A stretch of 64,000 nucleotides of DNA from Sternotherus odoratus (taxonomy: Eukaryota; Chordata; Testudines; Kinosternidae): the NCBI GenBank assembly GCA_032164245.1, contig JAVMKO010000002.1, positions 97,043,340 through 97,107,339 of the forward strand, read 5' to 3'. A model generated the notes under the pieces. It saw nothing but the letters and a program-made list of their open reading frames with translations. It ran no database searches and was not told the origin of the DNA. Position numbers and translations under genes: made by a program. Below are positions 31,080 through 42,800 of this stretch, one piece after another; positions within the stretch are counted from its first letter, which is position 1; the number at the start of each line of letters is the position of its first letter.

Positions 31080-31463
31080 ATCCTGCTCAGCCAGTAGCTG
31101 AATCTTTCCTTGGTTCTGTCTAGGTGGCCAGTGTATGGTTTCATGAGCCAGAGAAACAAGGTGTAGACTGGATCACTCTTGGAATTTCAACCCTACCAAT
31201 GTGAAAGTGACAGTTGGAGAGGATTGCCTCCCCTTCTCCAGCTTTTGGAAAAGTCCTGTGTTCTTAAAGATGCATGCATCATGCATCTTCCCTGACCAGC
31301 CCACATGAATATCAGTGAAGTGTCCCTTTCTGGTTATGTATTCAGTGGCAAGGATGGGTGCTACCAGAGTAGGGATGCGTGTCTTGTCACTTGCCACACC
31401 CATCATTTGTGAACCCATTGCTTCAAATCTATCTACTTTTTCCTGTGTGTTGTCAAGTGTCAC
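31080..31463 (-). pseudogene. Harbinger transposase fragment
   Basis: On the minus strand the frame has FEAMGSQMMGVASDKTRIP, then RKGHFTDIHVGWSGKMHDA. These match the D210 and D260 regions of the transposase at 6570-7838. Downstream, in another frame, WLMKPYTGHLDRT can be read. The block between EYITRK and GHFTD is shorter than in the other copy. In the first catalytic motif IDGTH has become SDKTR, so glycine and histidine are lost. Confidence 0.75.
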
Positions 31464-31470
31464 AGCAGGA

Positions 31471-33065
31471 GATGCTTAATGGTCTTGCATACTTAGGTGA
31501 GAACGCTTTCCCCCAGATGGTGGTGCAGAGCACTCCAGGATACCTACCTAAGGTGCAACAGTGTCTTCTGTAGATACAGCCACTTGTGGTGAGGATGTGC
31601 CTCATGAAGTGCTAGTCTGACACCTCCTCTTGATCACTCTGCTGATTGTCTCCCAAAGTCAACCCACCTTCCGTGGTCTGCATGCTGTCACACCATCTCT
31701 ACAGCTCCTCTCCCATACCAGGGACTGCAGTGTCCTCTTCATGACTCTGCCCTCTGGCTAGATCGCCTTCCAGGGTACAATCCTTCACATCACCCCACAG
31801 TGACTCAGGCAGTCTTCCCATTCACTGCTCAGCAGTACCACTTCCCCACTGGCGGGAAGGGGAACCCAAGCCTGGCCTCTCCTCTGTGTTCCTCTCCCAG
31901 TCTTCACTGCTCCTTCCCTGGAATGCTGCCTACGTTTCCTGGTTCCCCTCCTTGCCCTGGGCGTACCAGCTCCAAACCTTCCTCCCTCTTCCCAGGGAGT
32001 GACTGCTTTTTTCCAGCAGCCCTTCCTGGCTTTATAGACCCCCACCTATTCCTGCATAGTTGAACCTGCTTGCAATCAATTTCCAGCTCCCTGACTCAAC
32101 CTCCAGGTGCAGCCTGTGGAGTTAATAAACCTACCTGGCTACCTTAACTCCTTCCCATCCTGTATGGAGCAGACACCACATCACAACATGCCCAAGCAAT
32201 ATACAAGAGGTAGCAGCTGTAAGCCCACAAAACTTCAATTAAATTCTGTAATGTATAATGCTAAGACTGTGTTTGACACCTGGTCTACATGTCTGTTTTA
32301 ATATGAATTATCTTTCCTCACATGCTACCACATAAATCAATGCTTGTCCACTGACAGCATTGCATTAAGTACAAGAGCTATGGGTGAGTTAGTATAGGTA
32401 CTTACAGGGGGACAAGTTAGATAAATCAAGCTAGGAGGTGGGTTAGTAAATACCATTGTTGACACTTAAAGCTGGAAGAACTGCTTCAGAGAGGGTCAGA
32501 TTCTGATCTCTGTGGAATTACAATAGATTTACTTTTATACAAATGGAGGCAGAATGTGGCCCTCCTAACTTTCAAAGTTTATCTTTCTTAAAGCTGCAAT
32601 GTCCGATCAATGTTCCTTCTTTGAAGCTGTTACATACAACAATTTCCCCATTTCCTGGGAATAGGTCTGTTTGGATACCACTAGACGAGCGAACTCAGTG
32701 TATCCCAATTTGGGCTTTTGCAATGTTGTCTGAATTCTGAAAATCATTAGCATTCCATGTGTTCCTCCATGTGATTCTCATGGTATGATTTTGTGGTGAC
32801 CTGACATCATACTCAACCACAGAAACCCATGATCTAATATACCATAATTGTTTAAAAATATAATGTGAGCCACACTGGTTTCCTATCCTCACAGGAAAAA
32901 TATTCACCTCATAGGAACCTTTTTCCTCTTAAGTATGGGCTCTGAAAGATGGCATTTAAAATTCCAAGTGAACCACAAAGACTACAATTATTAAACTGGC
33001 ATGGATTTGATGCTTTCCCCACTCCCACCCCCCATTGAGAAAAATGAAACATTTAGTATATTGTG
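31471..33065. other. No gene seen
   Basis: Possibly includes decayed ends of the second Harbinger element. A string cctggtctacatgtctg at about 32280 resembles a MITE start, but no partner end is visible. The remainder is unique-looking. Confidence 0.4.
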
Positions 33066-34895
33066 CCGGCATGACGACTCACCTCTGTGGTGCCTCCTGC
33101 TGGTAGTCCAGGAATTAGCTCTTTCCAGCTCCAGAGCGCCCTCTGAAGGCTGATGTCCCGCTTGCCACTGGCCCCATGTCCCGTCCAGACCCCAGTGCCC
33201 TCTTACCTGGGTTGCTGCCGCCTGGCAGTACCCCCACACTCTGCCTCTGAGTCTCCCCTTCCTGGGGAACTCCCAACCACTATCCCCACCTAGCCTCAGT
33301 CTGTGACTACGGCCAGTCAGCAATGAGCCCCTGTTCCTTGGGGCAGACTGCAGTGTAAGAACCAGTCATCATAGGCAAAGGGGTTTTGGCCTGGTGCCTT
33401 TCCTCGAAACCCAGTACCTTGGTGGGCCTTGGATGAGGCCCTGCAGCCTGTGGAGTTGCCGGCCTGGAGCTCCCCAGCTCCTCTGGCCTTTCCCCAGCCC
33501 TGCTTCACTCCCAGTACCCTTTCTGCAGGCAGACAGGACCTGCTCCCTCCAAGACTGGAAAGAGACTCCATGAATGCCTGGCTCACAGACCTTCTATAAG
33601 AGCCAGTTATGGTCTGTTTGGGGCGTGGCCCCAGCTGTGCCTGCTTCCCCAATCAGCCTGCGAGCTGCTTGCCCTCAACACCTTTTGGGTACCCGAGAAG
33701 TGGGCGGGCCTAAGCCCGCCCGTTACTAAAGTCCCTCCCCCAGCCTGGCGGGAGGGACACTAGACCCGGGGCCAACTAAATAGGGGGGACAACTAATGAA
33801 AAAAAGGCAGGGGAGTGCGTGAACGTCATAGGTTCAAAACGAGGGTACAGGATGGGGACCCTGAGCAGAGAACCCCGCACAGCGCCCACTGCTCTGCGAA
33901 GCTGTCGAGGGAGCCAGTGGACGCTGCCCAGTGGAACTCTGCCCGGATGCGTGACTGGATAAGTGACCAGAGGTAGGCCCCACAGTCGCAGCGGACCCCC
34001 TCGTCTAGCATCCTCCTCCTGGTCTTGTATATGGCGACTTTAGCAAGTGCCAGGAGGAGGTTGACGAGGAGGTCTCGCGACTTTGTGGGGCCACGGATGG
34101 GGTGCCCAAAAAGAAATAGGTGAGGGGAAAAGTGCAGCCAGAACCTCAAGAGGAAGTTCTGGAGGAGCCGGAATAGGGGCTGCCGCCTGGCGCACTCGAG
34201 GTGGGCGTATGCCAGGTCCTCCCTCATGCCGCAGAAGGGACAGGTGTCGGGCACGGGGAGGAACCGCGCCAAGTACACGCCCGTGCTCACGGCTCCGTGA
34301 AGGAACCGCCAACTAATATCCCCGGAGGGCCGTGGAATTAAGGTCGAGTAGAAGCTGGCCCACCGGGGCTTCTCACTCTCTGCCGGTGTTAAGTAGTCCC
34401 GCCACTTGGTATCGGGGCAGGACACGAGGGTGAGGAGATGAATCATGTGGAGCACGAGCATGTATAGCTGCTTCCTCGGCGCGGTTCGAAACGAGACCGG
34501 CTGCAAGGTGTGCAGCCGGCTCGGGGTGTGGGAGTGGGGAGGCCTGGAGGGTTCACGAAGCCGGGGCCCAAGTACTAATTCCGGAGGGCCCGGGGTGAGG
34601 GGTGGGTGGGGAGAACCCTCTCGCAGGGCCCACCGCAGGAAACCGAGAGAGGCGGGAGACAGAGCAGTCCTCACCTCCTGGAGTACCCGCAGGGGGGTCA
34701 CGAGGGTGGAGAGCCCCATGCACCGAGCGAGCGCACGGGGATCCGCCCAGTCCCCCCCGTCGTAGTCCAGGAGGTCTCCGACTTTGGTGATTTCCGCCAG
34801 GACCAACCTCCGGCGCATCGAGGGAGACTCCGCCACCTGCATGCTTGCCCTCAACAGGGCTGTTTTAACCCCTTCAGGGTTGGAGCAGGTAACCA
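33066..34895 (-). mobile_element. 5'-truncated Tx1-like LINE
   Basis: Minus-strand non-LTR retrotransposon remnant. It has the C-terminal part of ORF2 (33826 to about 34890) followed by a GC-rich sequence to about 33066 that I take as the 3' untranslated region. The 3' boundary and target duplications are not clear. The assignment to the Tx1/L1 group rests on the style of the C-terminal domain and is moderate. Confidence 0.5.
33826..34890 (-). pseudogene. Tx1-like ORF2 C-terminal domain (partial)
   Basis: An open frame of about 355 codons without a stop. Motifs in order: SWRFLHGAVSTGVYLARFL, then CPFCGMREDLAYAHLEC. This C-x2-C...H-x-x-C pattern is that of the zinc-binding domain found after the reverse transcriptase in Tx1/L1- and I-type LINEs (zf-RVT). 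The endonuclease and reverse transcriptase are missing because the copy is 5'-truncated near 34890. The 360-codon frame is long for dead sequence and suggests a fairly young insertion. The ATG at 34908 lies in flanking sequence or is fortuitous. The C-terminus (CTLVLNL) ends at TGA, 33826-33828. Confidence 0.65.
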
Positions 34896-35849
34896 CCCCA
34901 CTACACACATCTTTAAACTATAGTAGACCATACATTGAAGATTGTGGGCCGAGGTTTTATTTACAGTACGGATTTTTTTTTACCACTCTGGTAGTCTACC
35001 ACCTTTGCACTGCCAGAAAAGAATCATTTAGAACTTTGAATGTTCAAAAAGTTCTGGTAAGAGATGGATAAAACGTAATTGAGCTAATAGAAAATGTTTG
35101 GGGTGTGGTTTTTTTTGTGGAGAATTATGTGTGAGGCCATACTGCAGCAATATTTCTAATCACCACTTTGTTTTCAGAAACTGGAGTTCTATACTTTTGT
35201 ATTTGAACTACAGACATGCCATTTGTGTTTGGAGAAAAAATGAATTTATCTCGAAGGCCAGCCCTTTTCCTGAGGGCCTGTGGCCTGTAAAGCTTTCCGG
35301 CCTTTTTTTTGCTTTGCCTCACAACGGATGCATTCCCATATATAAATAATAGTGGGACCCAGCAGCACTCCAGAGGCAGAGTAAAGATTGGAATTTCCCA
35401 GGTCATGCTCTGGAATCCTGCTGTCTACAAGACATATGGGAATCTCTCTAACTAGAAAATATGTTTACAGCTGTTTTTTGTTTTCTGGCATATGTTTAAT
35501 GTCACTGTCTAAACTAATCCATTCTTGACAGCCCAAGAAGAACAGTCAAGATTACTATGGAGGATTTTTAAAGCATGTTTCCATTTTTCCCCCACTGGGT
35601 CCCATTCATTTCTTTCCCAGTTATATAGTTTAGAAAAAGTACCACCATTAGAAGAGGAATTACAGCCTCACATTCAGACTAGATTCAGGAGGGGACAATA
35701 TTTCAGTATTTCATCTTACTCAAGACACAGAAGACACCTGAGTCAGGAAAGAATGTTGTTACAAAGTCCTTATTGAGCGAACAGCAGCCTACAACACTGT
35801 CTGGCACTTCGGGCCCACTACGAAAGTGCTGCAAATTATTTCTAATAAG
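34896..35849. other. No gene seen
   Basis: AT-rich, no features beyond short T runs. Confidence 0.5.
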
Positions 35850-35853
35850 TTAT

Positions 35854-36468
35854 TGTGACGGAGTCAGACCAGAAGGGTATAGGAGAGTGCTGGAAGGCAG
35901 GTATATCAGTCTCAGGATGTGCAGGTCTCTGTTCCCTGGATAGCCAAACAAAGGCTACTCCAGGTCAATCAAGACACCTGGGGCCAATTAAGAAGGTTCT
36001 AAAAAGCAGCAGAAACAGCTAGCCTGATTGGGACACCTGAAGCCAATCAGGGGCTGGCTGAAACCACTTAAAAACCCTCCCATTTAGTCAGGTGGGTGTG
36101 GGTGTCAGGAGTTTGGGAGGTGTTGGAGCAGAGAGCAGTTTGGAGGCGTTGGAGCAGAGAGCAGTTTGGAGGCGTTGGAGCAGAGAGCAGTTTGGAAGGA
36201 GGCCCTGAGGTAGGGGTGAAGAGAAGTTGGAAGAAGTGGGGCACTGCTGTGGGGAAGTGGCCCAGGGAATTGTATTGTGTTTGGTGCCTAAAAGGTCAGC
36301 CATCTTATCTGATACTATTAGGGTCCCTGGGCTGGAGCCCGGAGTAGAGGGTGGGCCCGGGCTCCCCCCTTTTCTACCTCCCCTAACTAATCACAGTGAG
36401 CCTCTGAGGCTAGCACAAACCACCTGGAAGTGCAGTACCCACAGGGAGAAGGCCAAAGCTTTGCTACA
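35854..36468 (+). mobile_element. Solo LTR (TGTGACGG type)
   Basis: A 615-bp sequence beginning TGTGACGGAGTCAG and ending TTGCTACA, with a 4-bp duplication TTAT (35850-35853 and 36469-36472). It contains three copies of a 26-bp unit starting gttggagcagagagcag (36122-36197). No clear AATAAA is visible, so the strand is a weak inference from the usual TGTGACGG start. No internal coding sequence is present. Confidence 0.6.
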
Positions 36469-36472
36469 TTAT

Positions 36473-36912
36473 GTAGCTGGTGCATTCATCCAAGAAATGA
36501 GCAGTAACCAAAGCTTCATCCTGGAAGTCAGGGAGAAAAATCAGTTGCCTTAAACGTTGACACAATTACCTTCCACAAAGGTCATTTTTGGCTCCCCTAA
36601 TGTTTCATATAGACACATATGAACTTCCTCAAATTCAAGCCAAGTAGTAGGTGCTGATGACTTCTGTTGTGCTGACATTGGAAACTACTTCCACATGATT
36701 AAAGGGAATCTCAGCCAAGACATGGATACTTTGAGCACTTGCTTCTGGGAATGGAGGGTACTTCTTAGTAAAACCAAGATAATGGCAACTACTTCACATC
36801 TAAGCAACCATTTTACTAATATCACCTCATCTCAATCTGTGGCCAACCATGGCCACTGCCATTCCATCCAGTTGTCACATACCTCGGTGTGAAACCTGAT
36901 TGTAGCCTAACA
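36473..36912. other. No gene seen
   Basis: Unique-looking sequence between the solo LTR and the CR1 remnant. Confidence 0.5.
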
Positions 36913-37510
36913 AAGAATCAAGAAACATAGGACTGGAAGGAACCTTGAGAGGTCATCTAGCCCAGCCCCCTGCACTGAGGCAGGACCAAGTTTGCTTAGA
37001 CTGTCCCTGACAGGGGTTTGTCCAAACTATTCTTTAAAACCTCCAGTGATAGGAATTCCACAACCTCCCTTGGAAGCCTATTCCAGAGCTTAACTTCCCT
37101 TAGAGGTACAACATTTTTCGGAACAGCTAGCCTAAATCTTCCTGGCTACAGATTAAGCCCATTACATCCTGTCCTACCTGCAGTGGATATAGACAACAAT
37201 TGATCACAATTCTCTTTGTAACAGCCCTTAACATATTTGAAGAAGGTTATTGGGTCCTCCCTCCAGTCTTCTTTTCCACAAGAACTAACATGCCCAGATT
37301 TTTTAAATTTACGGAGAGGCCAGGTTTTCTACATCATTATCATTTTTGTTGCTCTGCTCTGGACTGCCTCCAATTTGTCCACATCTTTCCTAAAGTTTGG
37401 TGTCCAGAACTGGACCCTGTACTCCAGTTGGGGTCTCACCAGTGCTGAGATGAACAGGACGATTACTTCCTGTGTCTTACATACGACACTCTTGTTAATA
37501 CACCCTGTCT
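36913..37510 (-). mobile_element. CR1 LINE, 3' end
   Basis: The plus strand shows the reverse of a CR1 3' region: aggactggaaggaacctt and aggtcatctagcccagccc, then caacctcccttggaagcc. On the minus strand part of ORF2's C-terminus is readable: SALVRPQLEYRVQFWTP, then LEAVQSRATKMI, typical of CR1 reverse transcriptase tails. The copy is heavily 5'-truncated and has substitutions. The 3' end near 36913 keeps a trace of the usual short tandem tail (agaatcaagaaacatagg). Confidence 0.85.
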
Positions 37511-39756
37511 GGAGTGGCTCATGTCCAAGCATAATAATCTCAGGGCAGACTGCCAAAAGCAGGGCAGACACCCGAAAGTGTGGTATAGTCTATAATTAGA
37601 TTTCACCAATTTAGCAACAATTTAGCAACAAATGTGAACTCCTAGGTCACTGTAAGAGTCTTACCATGGAGTCACAGACAGTCCCATCAGGATCTCCAGT
37701 CTGTCTTGACACCCAGATAAGCTGGACTTGGTGATGAATGGACACTGACACCAAGAAACACAAAATATTGCTTCCAGTCTCCGGAGCCCAGGTACCTTAG
37801 CTCTCAGACCAGAGACAGCACCTGTAGCCAATCAGTTTGTAATAAACTAAAGGTATATTAATTAGGAAAAAAGAAATAAAAATTATTTACAGGTTAAAGC
37901 AAACAAGCATATATATCTAAACAAATTTCAGTCTGTGATTCAAAAAGTGACTAAGATGTAGTAATCCGACAGCACTGAATGTCTTTTTAGGGCTTAACCC
38001 AGCTCAGTCCTGGGCATCTCTGCCCAGTGGGACAGGAACAATTTGTGTAGTGGGGGAGCTGAAAGCCATTGAACCAAACTGTAAACCCTGGATATAATGG
38101 AACCACTTCAAGCCAGGGGATGTGGCAGAACCCCCAGCACTCCTAGTTCCAGCAAGTATGTCTCTTTTTGTTTCTTAGCTCCAGTCCTTGTGAGAATCCA
38201 GACAGCAAAAAGATGAAAAATCTTCATGTCCACTATCTTCATTTCCCTCTTACAGCATTCAAACTGACGAGACGAGGCCTTCTGCACATACTTCTCCATG
38301 GGCAGATGGAGCAAATAAAAAAACGGCCAGACGTAGAGGGGAATGGACAGGGTGACAGATGAGACAGAGAACTGCAAGCAACAGATGCATTCGGGGGAAG
38401 ACACTTCTCCCAGAATATCTTCTACCACTTCTATAGAATGGGCAACTGTGGCCATTGCTTACAACTCCCTTCCTGTTGGTTGTGGTCAGTGAAGAGGCAT
38501 CAGGAACCTCAAAACTGACCCTTTGAATTTCTTGGGGGCTTTGCATTTGAATCCCTAGCTCCACTCCAATGGTGGCATCTGCTCTGATCCAAAACATAAA
38601 TGAGATATTTTCCTGTTCCAGTTAAGATGCGGCCAAAATCTTACATAAACAGTCATTCTTACAAGATTTCTGCCCAAGATGGCAGAACCCTTGCTCCAAT
38701 TCAGCCTAAAGCCCAAAGCCTAGGCTAAATCTAACGCAGACTCACATCTGAGCACCTCTTCTTTGGTCCATCTCTAGTTACGATATCTTTGGAAGAACAT
38801 CAGCAGGCCTGGTCTCAAATCAGGAAGTAGAGGCCGAGGCTGCAAAACTGGGAATTCAATCTCAAAATAAGTGTTAAAAGTAGTTGTTTTGTTTTTGACT
38901 CCCTTTGTCTGCATACAATACATCATGCCAAAAATGTGAGCCAAGTGGTTTTGGTGTTGAGAAGAGCCCTTTAATTGTAAAAGAATGTCCCCACCAACCA
39001 CTTCCCCATATAAGGAAAAAGCGCCAATTACTGGCAATAAATTGGTATGGGGGAGGACAGAATCTTATTCGGTTGATGACACTTTCCTGCCAGTAAACTG
39101 GATGCTACAACGCTGTCAGCAGTTCCCTACGTGTTGTGATGTTCACTTTGAGCCATGCAAGTACAGTACATTACGACCTACTATGAAATGTTTGGATTGC
39201 TGAGAAACAGAAGCATTCAGAGGCTGCCAAGCAGATACTCACTATTCCCTTGAGCATTCTGGTCATGTAGATGTGCATACATCTAATCATAGAAGGCATA
39301 TGACTATATTAGTCTTAATGAAAGGATGACGTGCTGCAGCTGGAATCTTATTTGTAATTTATTTTACGGTCTGGCGTAGCAGATTATTTGCTTTTTTTTT
39401 TTTTGATTGAGGATGAAACAACTTTCATGCAAGCCGGGATCAGTGGTAAGCATTGGAGAAAAGAGTAAATATAAATGATCCACTTTCCTTATTTGGAAAA
39501 TGTGCCATATTAGCCAGCTGCTAGCCTGATATATAGACCGGGGATTTTCCTCTTTTTTTTGCAAGGTAAAAGTTTGACTCAGCAACATAGGGAAATCAAT
39601 TCCAGAAATTTTGAGTTACACATGTTGATTATAATACTGTATTATCCCCTTGAGTACTGGAAGGAGAAGAGTATCTGAGACCAAATCCTATCTTTATAAT
39701 GGGACAATCCAATGCTCCAGACATTTAAATGTAAACTCTCATCGTGGGAGAATCAT
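37511..39756. other. No gene seen; possible LTR-like sequence
   Basis: About 37600-38100 read on the minus strand resembles a diverged LTR tail (tttagtttattacaaactgattgg near 37850), but no ends or duplication can be shown. The rest is unique. A T run lies at 39391-39404. Confidence 0.35.
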
Positions 39757-39865
39757 GATCTTTGAAACTAGGACATCTGGACCAACCAAGCCCAAATTCT
39801 GAACTTTTTAATGTTCACCCAATGCTAGTATCATGCTGACTCCAGATGTCCTAGTTTCAAAGATC
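39757..39865. repeat. Perfect 25-bp inverted repeat
   Basis: Arms 39757-39781 and 39841-39865 are exact reverse complements (gatctttgaaactaggacat at the left start) with a 59-bp spacer. No terminal-repeat family is recognised, and no target duplication is evident. Confidence 0.9.
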
Positions 39866-42800
39866 GTGGACTCCACTATGATAGGAAATGAGAGCGCTAA
39901 TGAATGGAAACCAGGACACTTTTAGAAAAAGTTAGTTTATGTCTCTAAGAGCTAGAAATAACTAAGTATTCTTGTCAAGGGTCAAAGTCATAAGGTTAAA
40001 TTCCTGTATTGCCAAACAAGCCCTAGCAATTATTTTGAAATGTCATTTGGGGGCACTTGACAGCCAAAAGGCAGTTCTGAACAGAAAGGTCTGTTCCTAC
40101 GTTGTTTAGCTTTTTGACTTCCAAATCTGAAATCTTGATTCTTCTCATGCATTCTTATGCCTGAAAACATATTTGAGAAAAATAGAGTTCAGTGGACCTA
40201 CTATTGCTTTACACGACTAGAGTGTGGTCAGAATTGGTCTCAGAGTTAATACAATTGCATGTTCTCTGCAGCCTAGAGATGGGTCCGAGTTTTATAGTTC
40301 AGACTATGGCAGAAGTTCTGTGTGATTCAGGGTAAGGGGAATCTAGGCTGGGGATTTTGGATCAGGCGTATGGCTATAACATATTGGCACTGAAAAACAC
40401 TAATCAGGTAGAAGGTGGGGATAACCTGTACAATGTTTTATCTACAGTTGGTGACCAAAAGAGGCTAGGTGTTTAGAAGTGTAGTTATCCTTTCCAGTGT
40501 ACTCAAAGGAGGGCTCCCCAGCCAACACCTTTAGCCAAGTTGTTTGAATATTAACCTGGTCCTGAGTAAGTAATGGACTACATAGCAGGTTAACATTTTA
40601 TTGTAATTTTCCTTAATAAAAAGTTGCTTTGCGTTTTTTGTGTGTGTGTGTGTGTTTTTTTAAGGTGGCAATTGTCTCTCTAGGACATAAGAAAGGAAAA
40701 TAGTTTTAGTTTGTGAAATAAATTTGAAGCATGACATAATAGCGATATATATAGTCTCTACAAACATCCTTTAGTTAATGCTATGGGTACTTTTCTGTCA
40801 GGTATATGAAATGTAAACCCTCTTCCCCCAGGAATACAGGTGGGGGAGGGGGGAAGGGAATGTTAACATATAATGGGTATATTCTCATCTTGATGTATGG
40901 GGAGTTTAGACATTGCACTGAGATGAGGTGAGGCATGCACTTGCATATGCTACTATGAGATTCACGTTGCCCATTTCCTGTTGTTCCTTTGCTGGGGTCC
41001 TTTCTACTCAGCAGAAGCTGCTGAGTTCAACAGTTCAGTGTGCTTGTGGCTGAATGGGAATATAAAACAGTGTGGCTGGTCTACATGGCCAGAGGATGGA
41101 TAGGGGAGGGAAGTTCCAAACTAGGTCCTGTGGAAGACGGGCTCCTTCATACTAAGCTTGTGGTTGTCCCCTGTCCCCCTGACAGCCTGGGTCCTGCAGC
41201 AACAACATTGGCATTAGCCGCCCACCCCACAACTGCACAAATCTGTCAACATAAGACTTACATTTTTGTTTGGTAGACGCCATGTTAATATTTCAACCTG
41301 CGTTTTGAACAAACCTTTAGGGTATCCTTGAGCATTTGTTTTATGACAGGCAATGAACACCTAGTGGAAAGAATAAATCTGGGAAGCTGTGACATAGCAG
41401 TCAAAGGCCATCAACTTTGAATGGCTCTATCCCAGGAGAACCATCAGTTTGCTACCTGCAGGGCCGTTAATTTTGTAAGACACTGCTCAGAAGCTGTCCA
41501 GGAGATAGGGGACATCAGAGCCTGGGAATTCCCCAGCTGAAGCACAGAAACAGAATAGGTGTCTAAGCAAAGGGGGGGCATTTCACCATCAAAAGCAAAG
41601 CAGGAAGACCTTCACACAACTTACTGTGGAAAGGACTTGGACCAAACCTGGGACTTTCAGGCATGGAGAGATCAGAGCAGAAGGGCTGTGTTCAGGACTT
41701 TGTGTTCCATAGATCGAGAAGTCTCTTGTTCCTTTCAACAGTAAGTTGTGTGCATATTAAAGGCTTAGGAAAGGAATTTCTGTCTACTTGTTTTACTACC
41801 ATGTTTTTCCCTGAAGAGTGCAACTAGGAAACCAGAACTCCCATCCCAGAGACACCTGGCTGTGGAACATGTCTGAGCAATGCGGGCTTAAGACAGATTC
41901 CAGGGACTAGTCAGCTGGACTGTAAGGTCCCACTGTCCTAGGAGAGTATCAGACATGAGGACTTCACCTGGGAAGAACCTTCAAGACCCAGAAAGCTAGG
42001 AAGTGACCAGTCACTACTCAGCCCCAGGAAGTTTAGAAGCATGTGGGACTCAAAAGGAAGATCCCATTACAACAGCCCAGGGTCCATTCAGAGAGCAGGA
42101 CTAGGCCAGGTTATGATACTTTGAACCACTGCTGATCAAGTCACTTCCTCAGGCTACCGCTCTAGTCTTTGTCTACCCATTTTCCAGATTCATATTTACC
42201 CACACAGCAAAACATGTCATTCATGTACAACTGAAGCTGAGAATTTGAACAGAAAAAAGTCTGGAAATTTGAAAAAATAGGGACTAGAAATGGCCGTGTG
42301 GGTTTTCAGGATGAGTTTCCTCCTATCCTATGATTTACTGTGTTCTTATGTAAGTCAAAGACTTACAAAAGGGTGTTCTGATAGCTCAGACTAAGCAGGG
42401 AGGAGGGAAGCTAGTGATGATCCATTATATAGTTTTCAGCTCTGTAGGGTTCAAGGAATCAGAAATCTCAATATGCTTTGCTTGTTTAGTTCTTGTCTAT
42501 TTCTGGAAGAGTGAGGATCAAATGTACTGTAGGACTCAGTCCACACCTTTAGTTACAAATTATAGCAGGTTTATGCATTATTATAATCCTCATATTACCC
42601 CATTTGATCACTTTTCAAACAAAAGTACAAAGAAATCTGATCTTACTAATTCCCTTCAGTTAGAAAACGACCTAGTACAAAGGGACTGGTAAGCCCTCTT
42701 TCTAAAAACCACTGGGCATGAAAAATAGGATTGCAGTTTCTTGGCAAAAGATTTTCCTCAGCATCCATGGGCTGAACTATTCTTAGATTGCTCTGAAGTA

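Larger units (their letters stand above)
28764..31470 (-). mobile_element. Second PIF/Harbinger element, decayed and inverted
   Basis: The left end has cctggtgtacactac, like a Harbinger-type terminus. A Myb/SANT fragment lies on the plus strand (about 29413-29700) and a transposase fragment on the minus strand (about 31080-31463). This is the convergent layout of the element at 6208-10579, seen from the other side. A solo LTR interrupts the left part. No right terminus is recognised, so the end given is that of the transposase remnant. Confidence 0.6.

Noticed and set aside
34890..34908. ATG at 34908 as the true start of the Tx1-like protein
   Set aside because: The element is 5'-truncated near here; the methionine is probably from flanking DNA, and the family protein is far longer.
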